Position numbers and translations under genes: made by a program
Shown here: positions 45,601 to 55,976 of the stretch, piece after piece
Layout: each line of letters starts with the position of its first letter
Position numbering within the stretch: the first letter of the stretch is position 1
Notes under the pieces: model-generated
Told to the model about the DNA's origin: nothing
The model's database searches: none
What the model saw: only the letters and a program-made list of their open reading frames with translations
From: Triticum aestivum
Taxonomy: Eukaryota > Streptophyta > Magnoliopsida > Poales > Poaceae
Direction of reading: 5' to 3'
DNA: 64,000 nucleotides
Assembly (NCBI RefSeq): GCF_018294505.1
Contig: NC_057803.1
Span: 237,676,397 to 237,740,396, forward strand

Positions 45601-46312
45601 GGGGTTCGTGAAGAGCCCGGCTGGCCTCCCCTTGTTATGCAACGGAGCAATCCGGCGGCGGATGAAATCCTCCCCAATCATTTCAAGGGTGAGCCCGGCC
45701 TAGGTAAGCCAGAGAATCCTAGTGGTGGCAACCGTGAGCTTCCCGTCGGCAGCATCAACATCGCTCCAATCGCTGTCGCGAACCGGCGGCACTCGGCGAA
45801 CTTTGCAGAACGTCGACGGGTCATTCTCTTCAATCCAGCACCACCGGCCCCGCCATTCCTCCCACCTCTCCTTCATGGCGCCGTCCGGGTACGCCCCTTT
45901 GGATCTTGGGATGCAAGTGACGCAACCAGAGACGGCACCCCCCGGTTATATCCGAGGGAAGAAATAGTGGCGGAAGAGCATCGTGTTGGGGTGTACTCCG
46001 GCAAAGCCTTCGAAAGGTCCGCAAAAAAGGCCATGCATGCCACCGCATTCGGAGTAAAATCCAAGAGACAGAAGCCGAAGGTGTGCATGATGTCGCTGAA
46101 GAAATCGGAGAAGGGAGGGCAGAGCCCGCAAGAAAGGTAATCAATGAAGAAGGGGTACCGATTTTGGGCAGGGCCGGTGCAGGCGGCGGGGATGACGCGT
46201 GTGGCCAGGTGCCCCGAATTCTCCCCCCCCCCCCGTGTTCACTCCCCACAGGGGCTTGAAGAAGTCCTGAAGCTCCAACGCGTCGACCGTCGAGGGGAAG
46301 AAGAAGCTCCAA
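42612..46312 (-). pseudogene. antisense gene (aORF, Transposase_28-like) of the aORF-only element
   Basis: Minus-strand gene in several exons. The N-terminal domain (46312-45540, mixed frames) shows FFSDIMHTFGFCLLDFTPNA, VACMAFFADLSK and, one frame over, a HPNTMLFRHYFFPRI block. Next is a 250-codon open exon (45510-44758) with SDGEVERTGKVARAASKAGK, WKEPEDIEVQQFFDTLHERY, an acidic EEEEL stretch and a basic/acidic end RRKRKTTEEEEDDE. An Ala/Glu-rich exon (44211-43771) and a coiled coil (43749-42779: LKLKLKGLEEALEEAMTREG) follow. The end is WYPDLDFDAGLERL...RVEGQCWD-stop at 42612. Large parts remain open, so decay is mild except in the first exon. Same family as 12797-16424. Function unknown. 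Confidence 0.75.
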
Positions 46313-46340
46313 CAACGTGTCACGCTTATGTGTGGCCCAG

Positions 46341-46353
46341 GCCCGGGGGCTCC
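46341..46353 (+). promoter_or_regulatory. polypurine tract of the aORF-only element
   Basis: GCCCGGGGGCTCC immediately before the 3' LTR. The G run matches the GGGGGCT tract of the Tat-like element in this window. Confidence 0.5.
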
Positions 46354-47470
46354 TGTCGGTGTACAAAACTAGGGGCACATTTTTGTACCCCTTTACCTAT
46401 GCATGGGCAGTCAGAGCCGCGCCCGTGACCACATCAAGCAGAGCAAGGGAGGTAAGCCAAGGTAAGACCGAAGCCCAAGACGAAGCAAAGCAACGACAAG
46501 GACCAAGGCCACAAAGATCAGATGGGCAAAGCAGGTTTCCCCGGCAGGGACCCTTGCCGGGGCAGCCTCAGCGGCCCCAGCAAGACCCTTGCCGGGGCAG
46601 CTCGCCCACGCTAGCCGAGCAAGCCACCCTCGGGCCCACCAACACTCGACAAATGCATTGGATAGGGCTCGGGAGGCACCTCTGTGGTGGCATGCAGATC
46701 TTCATGAAGACAAAGAATAGTCAAGATCAAATGAGGTTAGGCAGGCAGCCATCCTAACCGAAGAAACCCACAAGACCCCCGGCAAGATCGTTGCCGAGGA
46801 CGCGTACGCGCCACGGCAAGACCCTTGCCGGGCCGCCCGGCAAGGCCCTCGCCAAGCGCATCAGCAGGGCCACCGTCAGGCCCGCACCAGCCAAGTTTTC
46901 ACCGTCGTTCGCATGCAGCTGCCGACCCAACCAGCCGGGCAGGCACCTGCGTGGCGACATGCAGCCCTTCATGAAGGCTCCACCACCGCGCCACCTCAGC
47001 TGCCTGCCTACCTACATGGCACCGCATGCATCGCTGACTAGGGCGCGTGTCGAAGCTTGGAGGAGCAACGACGAATGGGACGGGCCTCGCCCCCCCCCCC
47101 CCCCGATAACATGGAGGGACACCTAAGCCTCGCATTTAATGCGCTTTGTCCTGTAGTACCAGGATAACCTCGCAACAATGTTGCCTTTCCACCTCCTGTG
47201 TGCCACTGTGGCAACCCCTTTTTCTATAAAAGGAGGCCCAAGGTGACGAGGGGAGGGATTCGGCTTTTTGGAGCTCATTGCACCTTGTAGTTAGTTCAAG
47301 AACTCAGAATACATCCACCAAAGCAGGACTAGGGTTTTACGCATCCTCGCGGCCTGAACCTAGGTAAACAAACCGCGTGCTCTCTGTTAGACCCGCTCTT
47401 CTCTCAACCCCGTGCCCCGCAACCGCAGTAGGGATTCTTGTGATGCCATAGGTGTCGTTTCCCACCGACA
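46354..47470 (+). repeat. 3' LTR of the aORF-only element
   Basis: 1117 bp, TGTCGGTG...CACCGACA. Longer than the partner because of small insertions, including an expanded C run at about 47086-47104. Confidence 0.9.
47224..47232 (+). promoter_or_regulatory. TATA box in 3' LTR of the aORF-only element
   Basis: CTATAAAAG, same context as 41707-41715. Transcripts from here would read out into LARD sequence. Confidence 0.6.
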
Positions 47471-47475
47471 GGTAC

Positions 47476-49862
47476 TCAACAATATTAAATGTTGTTATAC
47501 ATGGCAAGAGGTGAAGCATAATTAAACTACCTATTTAGGCAAGTTTAAATGAGGTCGGAAACATCAAACAACAATTCCGGTAAATCCTCATGTGCATATT
47601 TTGAATTTGGTATTGTTCTACCCTAATTCATATTTTATATATGTTAAACATGCAAAGTAATGCCACCATGTTAAACTATGCATTTTTCTACCCCATTTAC
47701 ATATACAGATTATTAAATTTGGAGCTACGGTTATTTAGTTATGAAAAAAACCATTTTAGCATGCCATTATGCAAAAATATATGCAAACATCATTTTAAAC
47801 ATTTTAAACATAGATGAAAGTGGCATATTGTGAGAGTACATGAAATTCTAGGCATTTTACATGTATAAATTATTTACATAAGATGCACGGTTTGTGAGAT
47901 ATTAAATGCATGAACAAGGAGGATTTTTGTGTAAAACAGACGTTCCTGTGGATAATAGAAAAATTTGCGGTAGGGAAAAAACACATCGGGCCATATCTAA
48001 CTAGCCCAACAATGCACAGGTGAGTGCAGATTAGCAAGCAGTGCTCGGAGCGGGTGATAAGGCTGGGAGCCCACTGTGGGCCTCGGGCCGGAAGCAGCTT
48101 CAGCACAGCGTGCACGCGGGTGTGGTCGACCTTGAGTCGGTCAAACACGAGCACCTGGCTCGTCCTTGAAGCAGAGGAAGCGGGGGCACGATGTCGGACC
48201 TCCGGGAATAAGATGGCGGCGGTCGGAGGCGAGATGGTGGGGTCGGCAGGCGCGAAAAGCGGCGGGTCAGCGAGGCAACCGACGACGGGGAGAGCTCGAT
48301 GCAGAGGAGGCTTGAGCCAGTCGCGGTGGTCATGGCTTAGCTGCTGGTCCGTCGGCTCTGCTCGGAGTGGTGGCCGGCGGTGTTGCACTGTTGAGGAGGT
48401 CCTGGTGGCCTTGGTTGCTGGCGACGTGGCTGACGAGGAGGCAGGGGACCGACTCGAGATGGTCGTGCTCTCGATCAATGGGCGAAGGGGCGGTGTCCCA
48501 GGCACGCGGACACGCGAGGCAGACGGTGGTGTTGGAGGTCTTCGGTGTCATCAAGCTTGGCGGCGGGGACAACACAGAACAACTGGAACCGGGTTAGGCG
48601 ACGGAAGGGAGCAACAAGGCCATGGCGCGGCGCGGCCATGGACGAGCTGAGGCCGGTCGGTCAACGCGAGCGAGGCGCTCGATCTAGAGCAGAGGAAGCA
48701 GAGACTAACGACGCCGTGGACTTGTAGCGGTGCTGAGCTATAGCGAGGTCATGGGGGCGCGGGACTTGGACGCGGGGCTCAAGTGACGCGGGGAAGGCGA
48801 GGGAGGCCGGAGTTTGCGGACGTGAAGAAGGCCATGGCGAGCTGCTGGAGGGTCGAGAAGACCACGTGAGGCGACGGTGAGCACAGGACGTGGCATCCTC
48901 GTCCTTGTCATCTCGGCGAAGGGCAAGCCGGTGTCACTTGCCGTCAGGAGGTGCGGGGAAGGCCGAGACGGTCCCGATCTGGGCGGACCCGAGGCGGAGG
49001 AGCGGTTCCTGGTGGTGACTTGAGCATCGGGCGACCATGGAGCTCCATGTGCCCCTGTGTTCCCTGGAGAGAGGAAGCAGGGGGTGAGAGGGAGAGAGAG
49101 AAAGGGAAGGGAAGGGAGAAGAGACAAGGGCTCGGGGTGGGGGGGCCGGCCTGATGCAATGGGCGGTGGCTCCGGCGAGGTCGAGGTGGATGGATCGAGA
49201 GGAGGGGAATAGGGGCGTGGGTTGACTGGCTGGGGAGTTCAAAGGAGGAGGCTTGCTGGTTGGGTGCATCGAGAGAAGACCCCGAGGAAGAAGGGATCTG
49301 GCGGCGATGGGACAAACTCCCAAACAACAAGGAAGAGCAGGTGGCGGCGGCTTCGGGATTGGGGAGGAATGGATGGGACAGCCTATGGTTAGGGGTTGAT
49401 CTCTTTAAATAGCATGTTGGAAATGGGTAGGGCTATCTAGCCCCTCCGATCGTAATCAGACGGATGGAAAAAATAGACTAGGGAGTCCGATAAATAAAAC
49501 GACGATGTTCTGGGGATCTTTTGGGATCATCTAAATCCAATGGTGACGATTGAGCGGGTCGGGTTCAGGTAAGGTTTTCGGATGCGCGTGAGAGGTTTGA
49601 TGAAGGTCACGGAGACAATGGGGTCTGATGGGTTCAGTGAAGAGAGAGAAGAGAGCGGTCCGGTTGACCTGAGAGGGGGTCAATAGAGACAAGGAAGAAG
49701 TGGCAACTATGAACAGAAACTATGAACGGATGCAAGTTTAAAAAACATGTGATGCAATATGCATGATGACATGATGAAATGCAACAACAACAAAAAAATA
49801 AAACACACGACGGCAAGGAAGAACAAGGAAGGCTTCTGGAGCGTCGGTCTCGGGGCGTCACA
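47476..49862 (-). repeat. LARD right (5') LTR, second segment
   Basis: Resumes after GGTAC (47471-47475) and ends GGCGTCACA at 49862, followed by the CAATA duplication. Matches 32995-35371 of the left LTR. Confidence 0.88.
49404..49412 (-). promoter_or_regulatory. TATA-like box in LARD right (5') LTR
   Basis: TATTTAAA on the minus strand, at the position equivalent to 34919-34928. As part of the 5' LTR it is the likelier working promoter for a LARD transcript. Confidence 0.5.
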
Positions 49863-49867
49863 CAATA

Positions 49868-50103
49868 ATACTTCTATTTCACAGGGAAACAAACAGCGTT
49901 CTGATGAATATGTGCATTATTCTTGAAATCACAATGTGCACAAATCTGCAAAGAATTTCTCTTCATATTCTTTCAAGTACTATAACCCTCCTGTGAAGAG
50001 AAATGTATATTCATCAATACCTAAGTTCTCTATCAATGCTTTGCGCTACATTGCTTCTCAGGCACCCATTGAGATGTGGATGGTTAAGAAGAAGAACTAA
50101 TCT
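49868..50103 (+). pseudogene. Ty1/copia gag, right half
   Basis: Continues the gag frame interrupted at 10065 (NTSISQGNKQRSDEYVHYS, then a stop). It carries on through a Ser/Tyr/Asn-rich tail (HKSAKNFSSYSFKYYNPPVK) to ASQAPIEMWMVKKKN and a stop at 50098-50100. This tail is typical of the gag end just before the protease in SIRE/Maximus-type copia elements. Because the frame carries across, the insertion of the LARD cut a once continuous gene. Confidence 0.8.
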
Positions 50104-50355
50104 CTTAGGTAGGGTCAGGTCTTAAGACAGCAATAAATGTCTAACGAATTTGCAGAAGACTTGAAATAATGCTTGTTGGGATGCAAGCCAATTATGATGA
50201 AATGAATCCCTCATTTCACACATCCCGTCTGCTACTAGTTATTTCATGCTGATGAAATTCACCGACGAAATTGATCATCATATTCGTCAAACTGAAGTAT
50301 ATGAATTTGTAAGTGAGACTAATGCTTCTATAGGATGATACCAAAAGCTATTTAA
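50104..50355 (+). other. copia gag-protease spacer, degraded
   Basis: Between the gag stop and the protease WVLDSG motif. Scattered fragments of copia polyprotein in shifting frames; no separate gene. Confidence 0.5.
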
Positions 50356-50777
50356 TGGGTTCTAGACAGTGGGTGCACCGATGATATGACTAGTGACAGG
50401 CATCTCCTCACTGATGCTCCCCTTACTCCGTCTCATCTAAAGCATATCACCTACGGTAACAAAGGAAAAAAAGCAAGGATTGGGTCTAGGTAAGGTTGCT
50501 ATCTCAAAGGACCAACACATGGAAAAAGTAATGCTTGTCGAGTCCCTAGGATACAACCTCATGTCTGTCTCAATTCTTTGTGATCTTGATATGATTGCCA
50601 TCTTTGGAAAATATAGATTCATTGTGCTAATGTAGTCTAACAAGTCCAAAGTCTTCGGAGGCTTTAGGAGAGGTGATTTTGTACATTTTAGATTTCTCAC
50701 AAGGTCCTCAACCTGCCACATGTCAACTGGAAAAAGCTTCATAGTGGTGGCGCTAGCATCGATGACTTGGACACGCT
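50356..50777 (+). pseudogene. Ty1/copia protease and pre-integrase start, truncated
   Basis: A copia aspartic protease active site is intact as WVLDSGCTDDMTSD (starting 50356). It is followed by LLTDAPLTPSHLKHITYGN, VAISKDQHMEKVMLVESLG and YNLMSVSILCDLDM in two frames (shift near 50485). The GAG-pre-integrase block (W..R.LGHA) is just entered at the end, with stops, and breaks off near 50777 where a LARD-like LTR begins. The RT part of the copia element would lie beyond the right window edge. Confidence 0.82.
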
Positions 50778-51021
50778 ATCTAGCACCCAAGAGGCAATTC
50801 TATCCCGATCACGTGATGAATTCATGATTGGGGTAGAATTGCATTTCAAGCACATAGCAAGGTGGATATCATTACAGCATACCATGTACTGAATAGATGA
50901 GAATACCAGATAAAGGCTTATAGTCGCCACAAGCTGCAGAATAAATACATCGATACACCAATACATAGCAATCATCATACAAAATAGCAGGATCTAACTA
51001 CGGATGAAATCAAATGAAAAA
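50778..51021 (-). repeat. diverged LARD-like LTR, left part
   Basis: CACCCAAGAGGC...GATCACGTG aligns with CGCCCAAGATGC...CCCACGTG of the LARD LTR end, then GGCTTATAGTCGCCAC with GGCTCACAATCGCCAT. The last bases ATCAAATGAAAAA join, across the gypsy insertion, to AGAAGAAC at 61205, exactly as ATCCAAATGAAAAGAAGATA reads in the LARD. A related but clearly different family or an old copy. Its left edge in copia sequence is approximate. Confidence 0.65.
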
Positions 51022-53037
51022 TGTAGCGACCCGACCCGAATGGGTCAAGTCTCTGTGCTTAAGTGTCATCCCTGGATCGGTATGCTGACACACACAGTAC
51101 TCGAAGGATTTATAACAGAGGTAAATCACATGTATAAAGTAACATAAATACTATTACCTCAATCCATAAAGCGGAAGCAACAAGGTTGTGGATTCCCATC
51201 AACACCAACGGCAAAGTTGAGTGTAGAATCTGTAACCCTAACGTATCACTTACTCGTCGTAAGATAATCCTGCAACATGAGACGTTGCAGCCCGAAACGG
51301 GTCAGTACATTGAATGTACTGGCAAATTCACACCATAGAGAAAATGATGAACAATGGCTATCACTATATGCATGTATGGCTGGTGGAAAAGCTCTATGGT
51401 TATAAGGTTTTTGCGAAAAGCCAATTTTTCCCTACTGCAAAGGAATAAATTTATTTTGCTATCATGGTGGTTGTGAAACATTGAGAATGGTTGACAGCAT
51501 TCTCAATCCCAATTAAAAATAATTAAACCCAACAACATTAATTAGAGGTAACGTGATGAGATTCACATGATATTCAAGTACTAGATACTCAAGTTGTCCA
51601 TAACCGAGGACACGGCTAATCATGATTAGTTTGTACACTCTGCAGAGGTTTGCGCACTTTTCCCCACATGACTCGATCGCCTCCGTTTGTTTTCTCACAC
51701 TACATGGTGTTTGAGAAATGGATGACCGAGACATAGTCTTTCAGAAGCGCTAGCACCTTACATGTGGGGTAGACCGTACCACCTACAACCCCTACATCTG
51801 CTAGTCCACCCCGTAAGAGTTCGCACAACTTAGTCAACTATGCCAGAACCCATAGTAGCATGTGGCTGCACACGGAAGTTTCTAGCATGAATTATCTTAT
51901 GATCCCTTTGAGCCTGGGTGGCGGTCCAAAAAAAACAGGCAAGTCCTGATAGACATCAGGTGCCTCAATCCACCCAGATGTGTGTTTAAGTTGCCACCTT
52001 AGATAAACCATTAAAATTATCAACTCACATCTGTCATGGATATCACTCACCAATCCACGTCTACTAGCATAGCATGGCATAATAAGCAAACATAGAAGTA
52101 ACTCCCAAAGGTTTCATAATAATACAGGTGATAGGTACTACCTCATCTACTTCCCATCCCACAATTTAATTAGATCCTAATCATGCAATGTGTGAGGATT
52201 GATCTAATGCAATAAAAATGGGTTGTAGAAAAGGTATGATCAAAGTGTAAACTTGCCTGCAATGTAGATGAAGATGATTCGTACTTAAAACTCTTGATAG
52301 ATCTACTCGTCACACTCCGGTCAATCTATCGTAAGCAAACAATAGTAACCACACAATAAGTACTCATCTAATGCACAAGAAAAACTCGAATGAGAGGACG
52401 AACCAGAAAGTTCAACTTAAGAACTTCGGTTGCAAAGAAAGAACGAACCGAACAAACGACGGAAAACAAACGGCGGAAGAAAACAACTCGGTTCTAGCAA
52501 GTTGAAACTAGGTCAAATTTTTCCATAGAAAAAACTTGTTCAAGTTGATTAGACGGAACGGCGGTTTCGAGACGAAACTCCAGGCGCTTGAATCATCTGA
52601 TTCCGATAAACGGGCGAGAAGATAAACTAGAACGAAGATCGGATCTGAGATCGCGATCGCGGAATAAATCCGACGAAAAGAAAGAGACGAACAGTTAAAC
52701 GAACGGGCGTCGTTAACCGGGAATAATCGGTGATCACGTTCGTTGAGACAAACGGTCTGAAAGAAGAATGAAAACCAATCTAGGGTTTTCGAAAAAAAAA
52801 CCGAAAAAGAGAACGGAAAACCGATCTAGGGTTTCGGAAAAGAAACCAAAACGAAGAATCGGAGAGAAAAACCGGAAAAGAAAACCGGAACGGTTTCTTT
52901 TAAAAGAACCGAACCGCGGGGAAGAAAAAGAGAGGCGCGGGGCTACCTCCGGCGAGGCGGGGTGAACGGTGGCGACGGCGGCGTGCTAGGGCGGCAGCGG
53001 CGACGCTATAGGGGCGGCGGCGGCGGGTGAGGGGCGC

Positions 53038-53332
53038 NNNNNNNNNNNNNNNNNNNNNNNNNNNNNNNNNNNNNNNNNNNNNNNNNNNNNNNNNNNNNNN
53101 NNNNNNNNNNNNNNNNNNNNNNNNNNNNNNNNNNNNNNNNNNNNNNNNNNNNNNNNNNNNNNNNNNNNNNNNNNNNNNNNNNNNNNNNNNNNNNNNNNNN
53201 NNNNNNNNNNNNNNNNNNNNNNNNNNNNNNNNNNNNNNNNNNNNNNNNNNNNNNNNNNNNNNNNNNNNNNNNNNNNNNNNNNNNNNNNNNNNNNNNNNNN
53301 NNNNNNNNNNNNNNNNNNNNNNNNNNNNNNNN
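53038..53332. other. assembly gap (295 N)
   Basis: Run of N in the GC-rich part of the 3' LTR. Comparison with the other LTR suggests only about 65-75 bases are missing here. Confidence 0.95.
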
Positions 53333-53350
53333 GGGGGGGGTCTATGGGGG

Positions 53351-53362
53351 TATTTATATAGG
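53351..53362 (-). promoter_or_regulatory. TATA box in 3' LTR of the young gypsy element
   Basis: CCTATATAAATA on the minus strand; counterpart of 60503-60514. Confidence 0.6.
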
Positions 53363-54072
53363 AGAGGGGAGAGATTACTTGGGGTAGGGGACAAGAAATA
53401 GAGTAGGAAAAAGGAAAAACGAAACAAGGAAAAGGGGGGGCTAAAGACTTGGCCAAGGGGCAAGGGAGGGGCGGCCGGCTCCTGGAGTCCCGCTGGGACT
53501 CGGCGAGCGAAGCCCCTGGCGCTAGCGCACAGGGAACTGGGGCGGCGGCTGGCCTGGGCCTTGGCCCGGCTGGCCTGGCTCGCCTTTTTTTAAATCGGTT
53601 TCGCACGCAGAAAAACAAAAGAAAAACTATCTAAACGAACTCCAAAAATTCTAAAGTAAATTTTCCCCGACTCCTAAAAATGAGTCGAACAAAATGAACT
53701 TTTCTCCAGGCCTAGAATGCAATTTTCGAAAACGCGCATTTTTCCCTATCCAAAGAAAAACAAACAAACACCGGAAATCAAAATTTGATCTATTTATTAA
53801 ATCTTCATTTTTCCTATATTTTGGGAAAGTCATATTATTCCCTCTCTCATATTTTGATAACGGAAAAATAATTGAAGATGAAATAAATAAATCAAATGAT
53901 CCTCTTTTCAAATTCGAGAAAACTCTCAAATATGAAAATAACGAAATCTCCAACTCTCTCCGAAGGTCCTTGAGTTGCGTGAAATTTCTAGGATCGACCA
54001 AAATGCAAGAAAATAAGATATGCATGATGATCTAATGCATAACATTCCAAATTGAAAATTTGGGATGTTACA

Positions 54073-54090
54073 AACCTACCACCCTTAAAA
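54073..54090 (-). promoter_or_regulatory. polypurine tract of the young gypsy element
   Basis: TTTTAAGGGTGGTAGGTT on the minus strand directly before TGTAACATCCC. Confidence 0.7.
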
Positions 54091-55254
54091 GGAATCTCGT
54101 CCTCGAGATTCGGAGAGGCTAGCAAGAAAAGGTTAGGGTTTGGGGGTCTTCTCAAAATCCATCGATCATCACACGGTGTCTGGGGTGCCACCACCCTTAG
54201 AATCATTGTTACGGTTTCATCAAAACTCATATACTCCATCCTTATTCTTGACAGTGCCGTCTTCTCAGATCGTAAGGATGATTCCTTCTCTAGGCTCTTC
54301 AGGTAGTGGCATAACCTTTTACTCAATTCTTCTGTCATTTCCTCTTAGTAAGGTTATTCCGAGATTGGGTCTTCTTAGCTGATGGGTCTAGCGCCAAAAC
54401 TAAACAACTATCGATATCTCATGGTGGTCAACAATGTACGGTTTCTCCTGCAGGAAATGGGTCTTGGTTGATCCTCACCGTATAACCTACGGTTTGCACA
54501 ACTGTCGTGTACAAGGGAAAAATACTTATACCATTCTAAGGTTTAAACAAGGTTTAATATCGCCGTCTCTCTACTATAGGTAAGTCACTCAGATTTACCA
54601 TCCCATATAGCAAGGCGAATAATAAGAGTAAGTCGGTATGGTGATCAATCCATCCCGCACCCAAATCATTACCATTTATACAGTTTAGCGAATCTCGCAT
54701 ACTAACACTTGGTCATCCTCACAAGCATTGCAGAATTTCTCTTATCGATGAACCAAGTTCGGATATATCCATAGATTCTGCAAGCCAAACAAACATCTAT
54801 CGTTCCTTCACAACTCTCAGGTTTTGCGTAACTCCTATAAGATCGTCTATCGGCAAAGGTATATCCTCTTCCAGGGTCCTTCCTTCAGCAAGTATGTGCT
54901 TGCTTCTTGGCAGGGTCTGGAGCCTGTGGGTTATAGCCCATCTCCTCACTTGTAATCCTTGAACTCATCTTTGGGCAACTGATCATTACTCCAACTTCCA
55001 ACTTCCTAGTATTCTTAAATCCATCCAATTGTATTGTCTTCCTTCCTTCTATTGGAACCAAACTAGGACATGATTACTCAGACTCATCATGGAGTTTTCC
55101 ATTGATCCATATTTCTGACATCATATCTCCTTCATATCCAATAGTAGTTCATCTCTTCATTCTCGTGGAATATCCCTCATATCGAGATAAAATGAATTCC
55201 ATATTCACTTCGTGGAACATCATTATCCTTTCCAAGGTCAAGCGTCCTTACATG
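54091..55254 (-). other. 3' untranslated region of the young gypsy element
   Basis: No coding motif. Contains repeated phrases shared with 55620-55760 (TCATATCGAGA, CCTTATCTTTTCCA). Confidence 0.4.
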
Positions 55255-55630
55255 GGAATATTGGCCATCTCTGCATGGCACTTCTTCAACTGGGTAACAT
55301 GAAACACATCTTGAACTCCTGACAGTCCTTTGGGTAACTCCAACTTGTAGGCCACTTCTCCCATACGCTCCAAAACTCGGTATGGTCCTACAAATCTCGG
55401 GGCTAACTGTCCCTTAACTCCAATACGTTTAACTCCTCGCAGAGCGTCACACGAAGACATGCTCTATCTCCAATTTCATAAACTACCTCCTTGAGTTTTT
55501 GAGTCTGCATAACTCTTCTGCCTGGACTGAGCTACCTTCAGTCTATCTCGAATCAACCTAAAATTCTCTTCTGACTCCCTGATCACATTTGGTCCAAACA
55601 ACCGACGGTCTCCAACATCATCCCACATAC
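55255..55630 (-). pseudogene. gypsy integrase C-terminal remnant
   Basis: Starts near 55630 with MWDDVGDRRLFGPNVIRESE and RLKVAQSRQKSYAD, the helix after the integrase core. It breaks near 55470 and continues as [38 protein letters not shown] and [11 protein letters not shown], the SH3-like C-terminal domain of chromovirus/gypsy integrase. The catalytic part is absent, since about 350 bp upstream is the end of gag. Confidence 0.82.
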
Positions 55631-55976
55631 TCTTGGGGCATCACACATATCGAGACAAAACTCATATTCATTTTGTACAAAATCCACTCAGTGGAGTATC
55701 CTTATCTTTTCCAGGGGTCAACGGTTCTTACAGGGTACTACCACCCTTAAAATGCTCCAATATTCCATAGACCATATTTCTCATATCCTTGAAAATGGTC
55801 AACATCTTTCCTCATAGAGTAACTCATAAAACCCAAATCAGTACCAACACTGCTATCTTTATTGATTCTCAATTTATTACAATCTCCTGTTTTTCCATTA
55901 CATGCCTCAACTCAACACCTCAATATAAAGGAAAATGTTCTCACTACTACGACTATATTTCTTCTGTTACAAACTC

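Larger units (their letters stand above)
40868..47470 (+). mobile_element. non-autonomous LTR element containing only an antisense gene
   Basis: LTRs 40868-41953 and 46354-47470, target duplication GGTAC on both sides (40863-40867, 47471-47475), primer site after the left LTR and purine tract before the right one. The element is therefore on the plus strand. The 4.4 kb interior has no gag, protease, RT or integrase. Its only coding content is a minus-strand Transposase_28-type gene with acidic and coiled-coil parts (42612-46312). The first 345 bp of the LTRs differ at about 20 positions by eye (about 6%). It lies in the LARD right LTR. Confidence 0.9.
10066..49862 (-). mobile_element. LARD (large retrotransposon derivative, Sukkula-like), carries two nested insertions
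   Basis: Flanked by an exact 5-bp duplication CAATA (10061-10065 and 49863-49867) inside a copia gag. In element orientation the LTRs run TGTGACGCC...GGGCGTTACA. Without the nested insertions they are about 4281 bp (left) and 4306 bp (right). The interior is 3577 bp (35372-38948), with a primer binding site at its right end and a purine tract at its left, and no retroelement protein. LTRs of about 4.5 kb around a non-coding interior of about 3.5 kb are the published hallmark of LARDs in Triticeae; the Sukkula name is my inference. Two early segments of about 340 bp differ between LTRs at 22 and 33 positions by eye (roughly 6.5-9.5%). Confidence 0.85.
51022..54072 (-). repeat. 3' LTR of the young gypsy element
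   Basis: About 3.05 kb including an N gap (53038-53332). Contains a GC-rich block near 52900-53350, a TATA box at 53351-53362 and a terminal 13-bp inverted repeat at 54044-54072. Confidence 0.9.

Noticed and set aside
52900..53618. Open frames running through the N gap
   Set aside because: Made of unknown residues; the region is LTR and the gap length is wrong.
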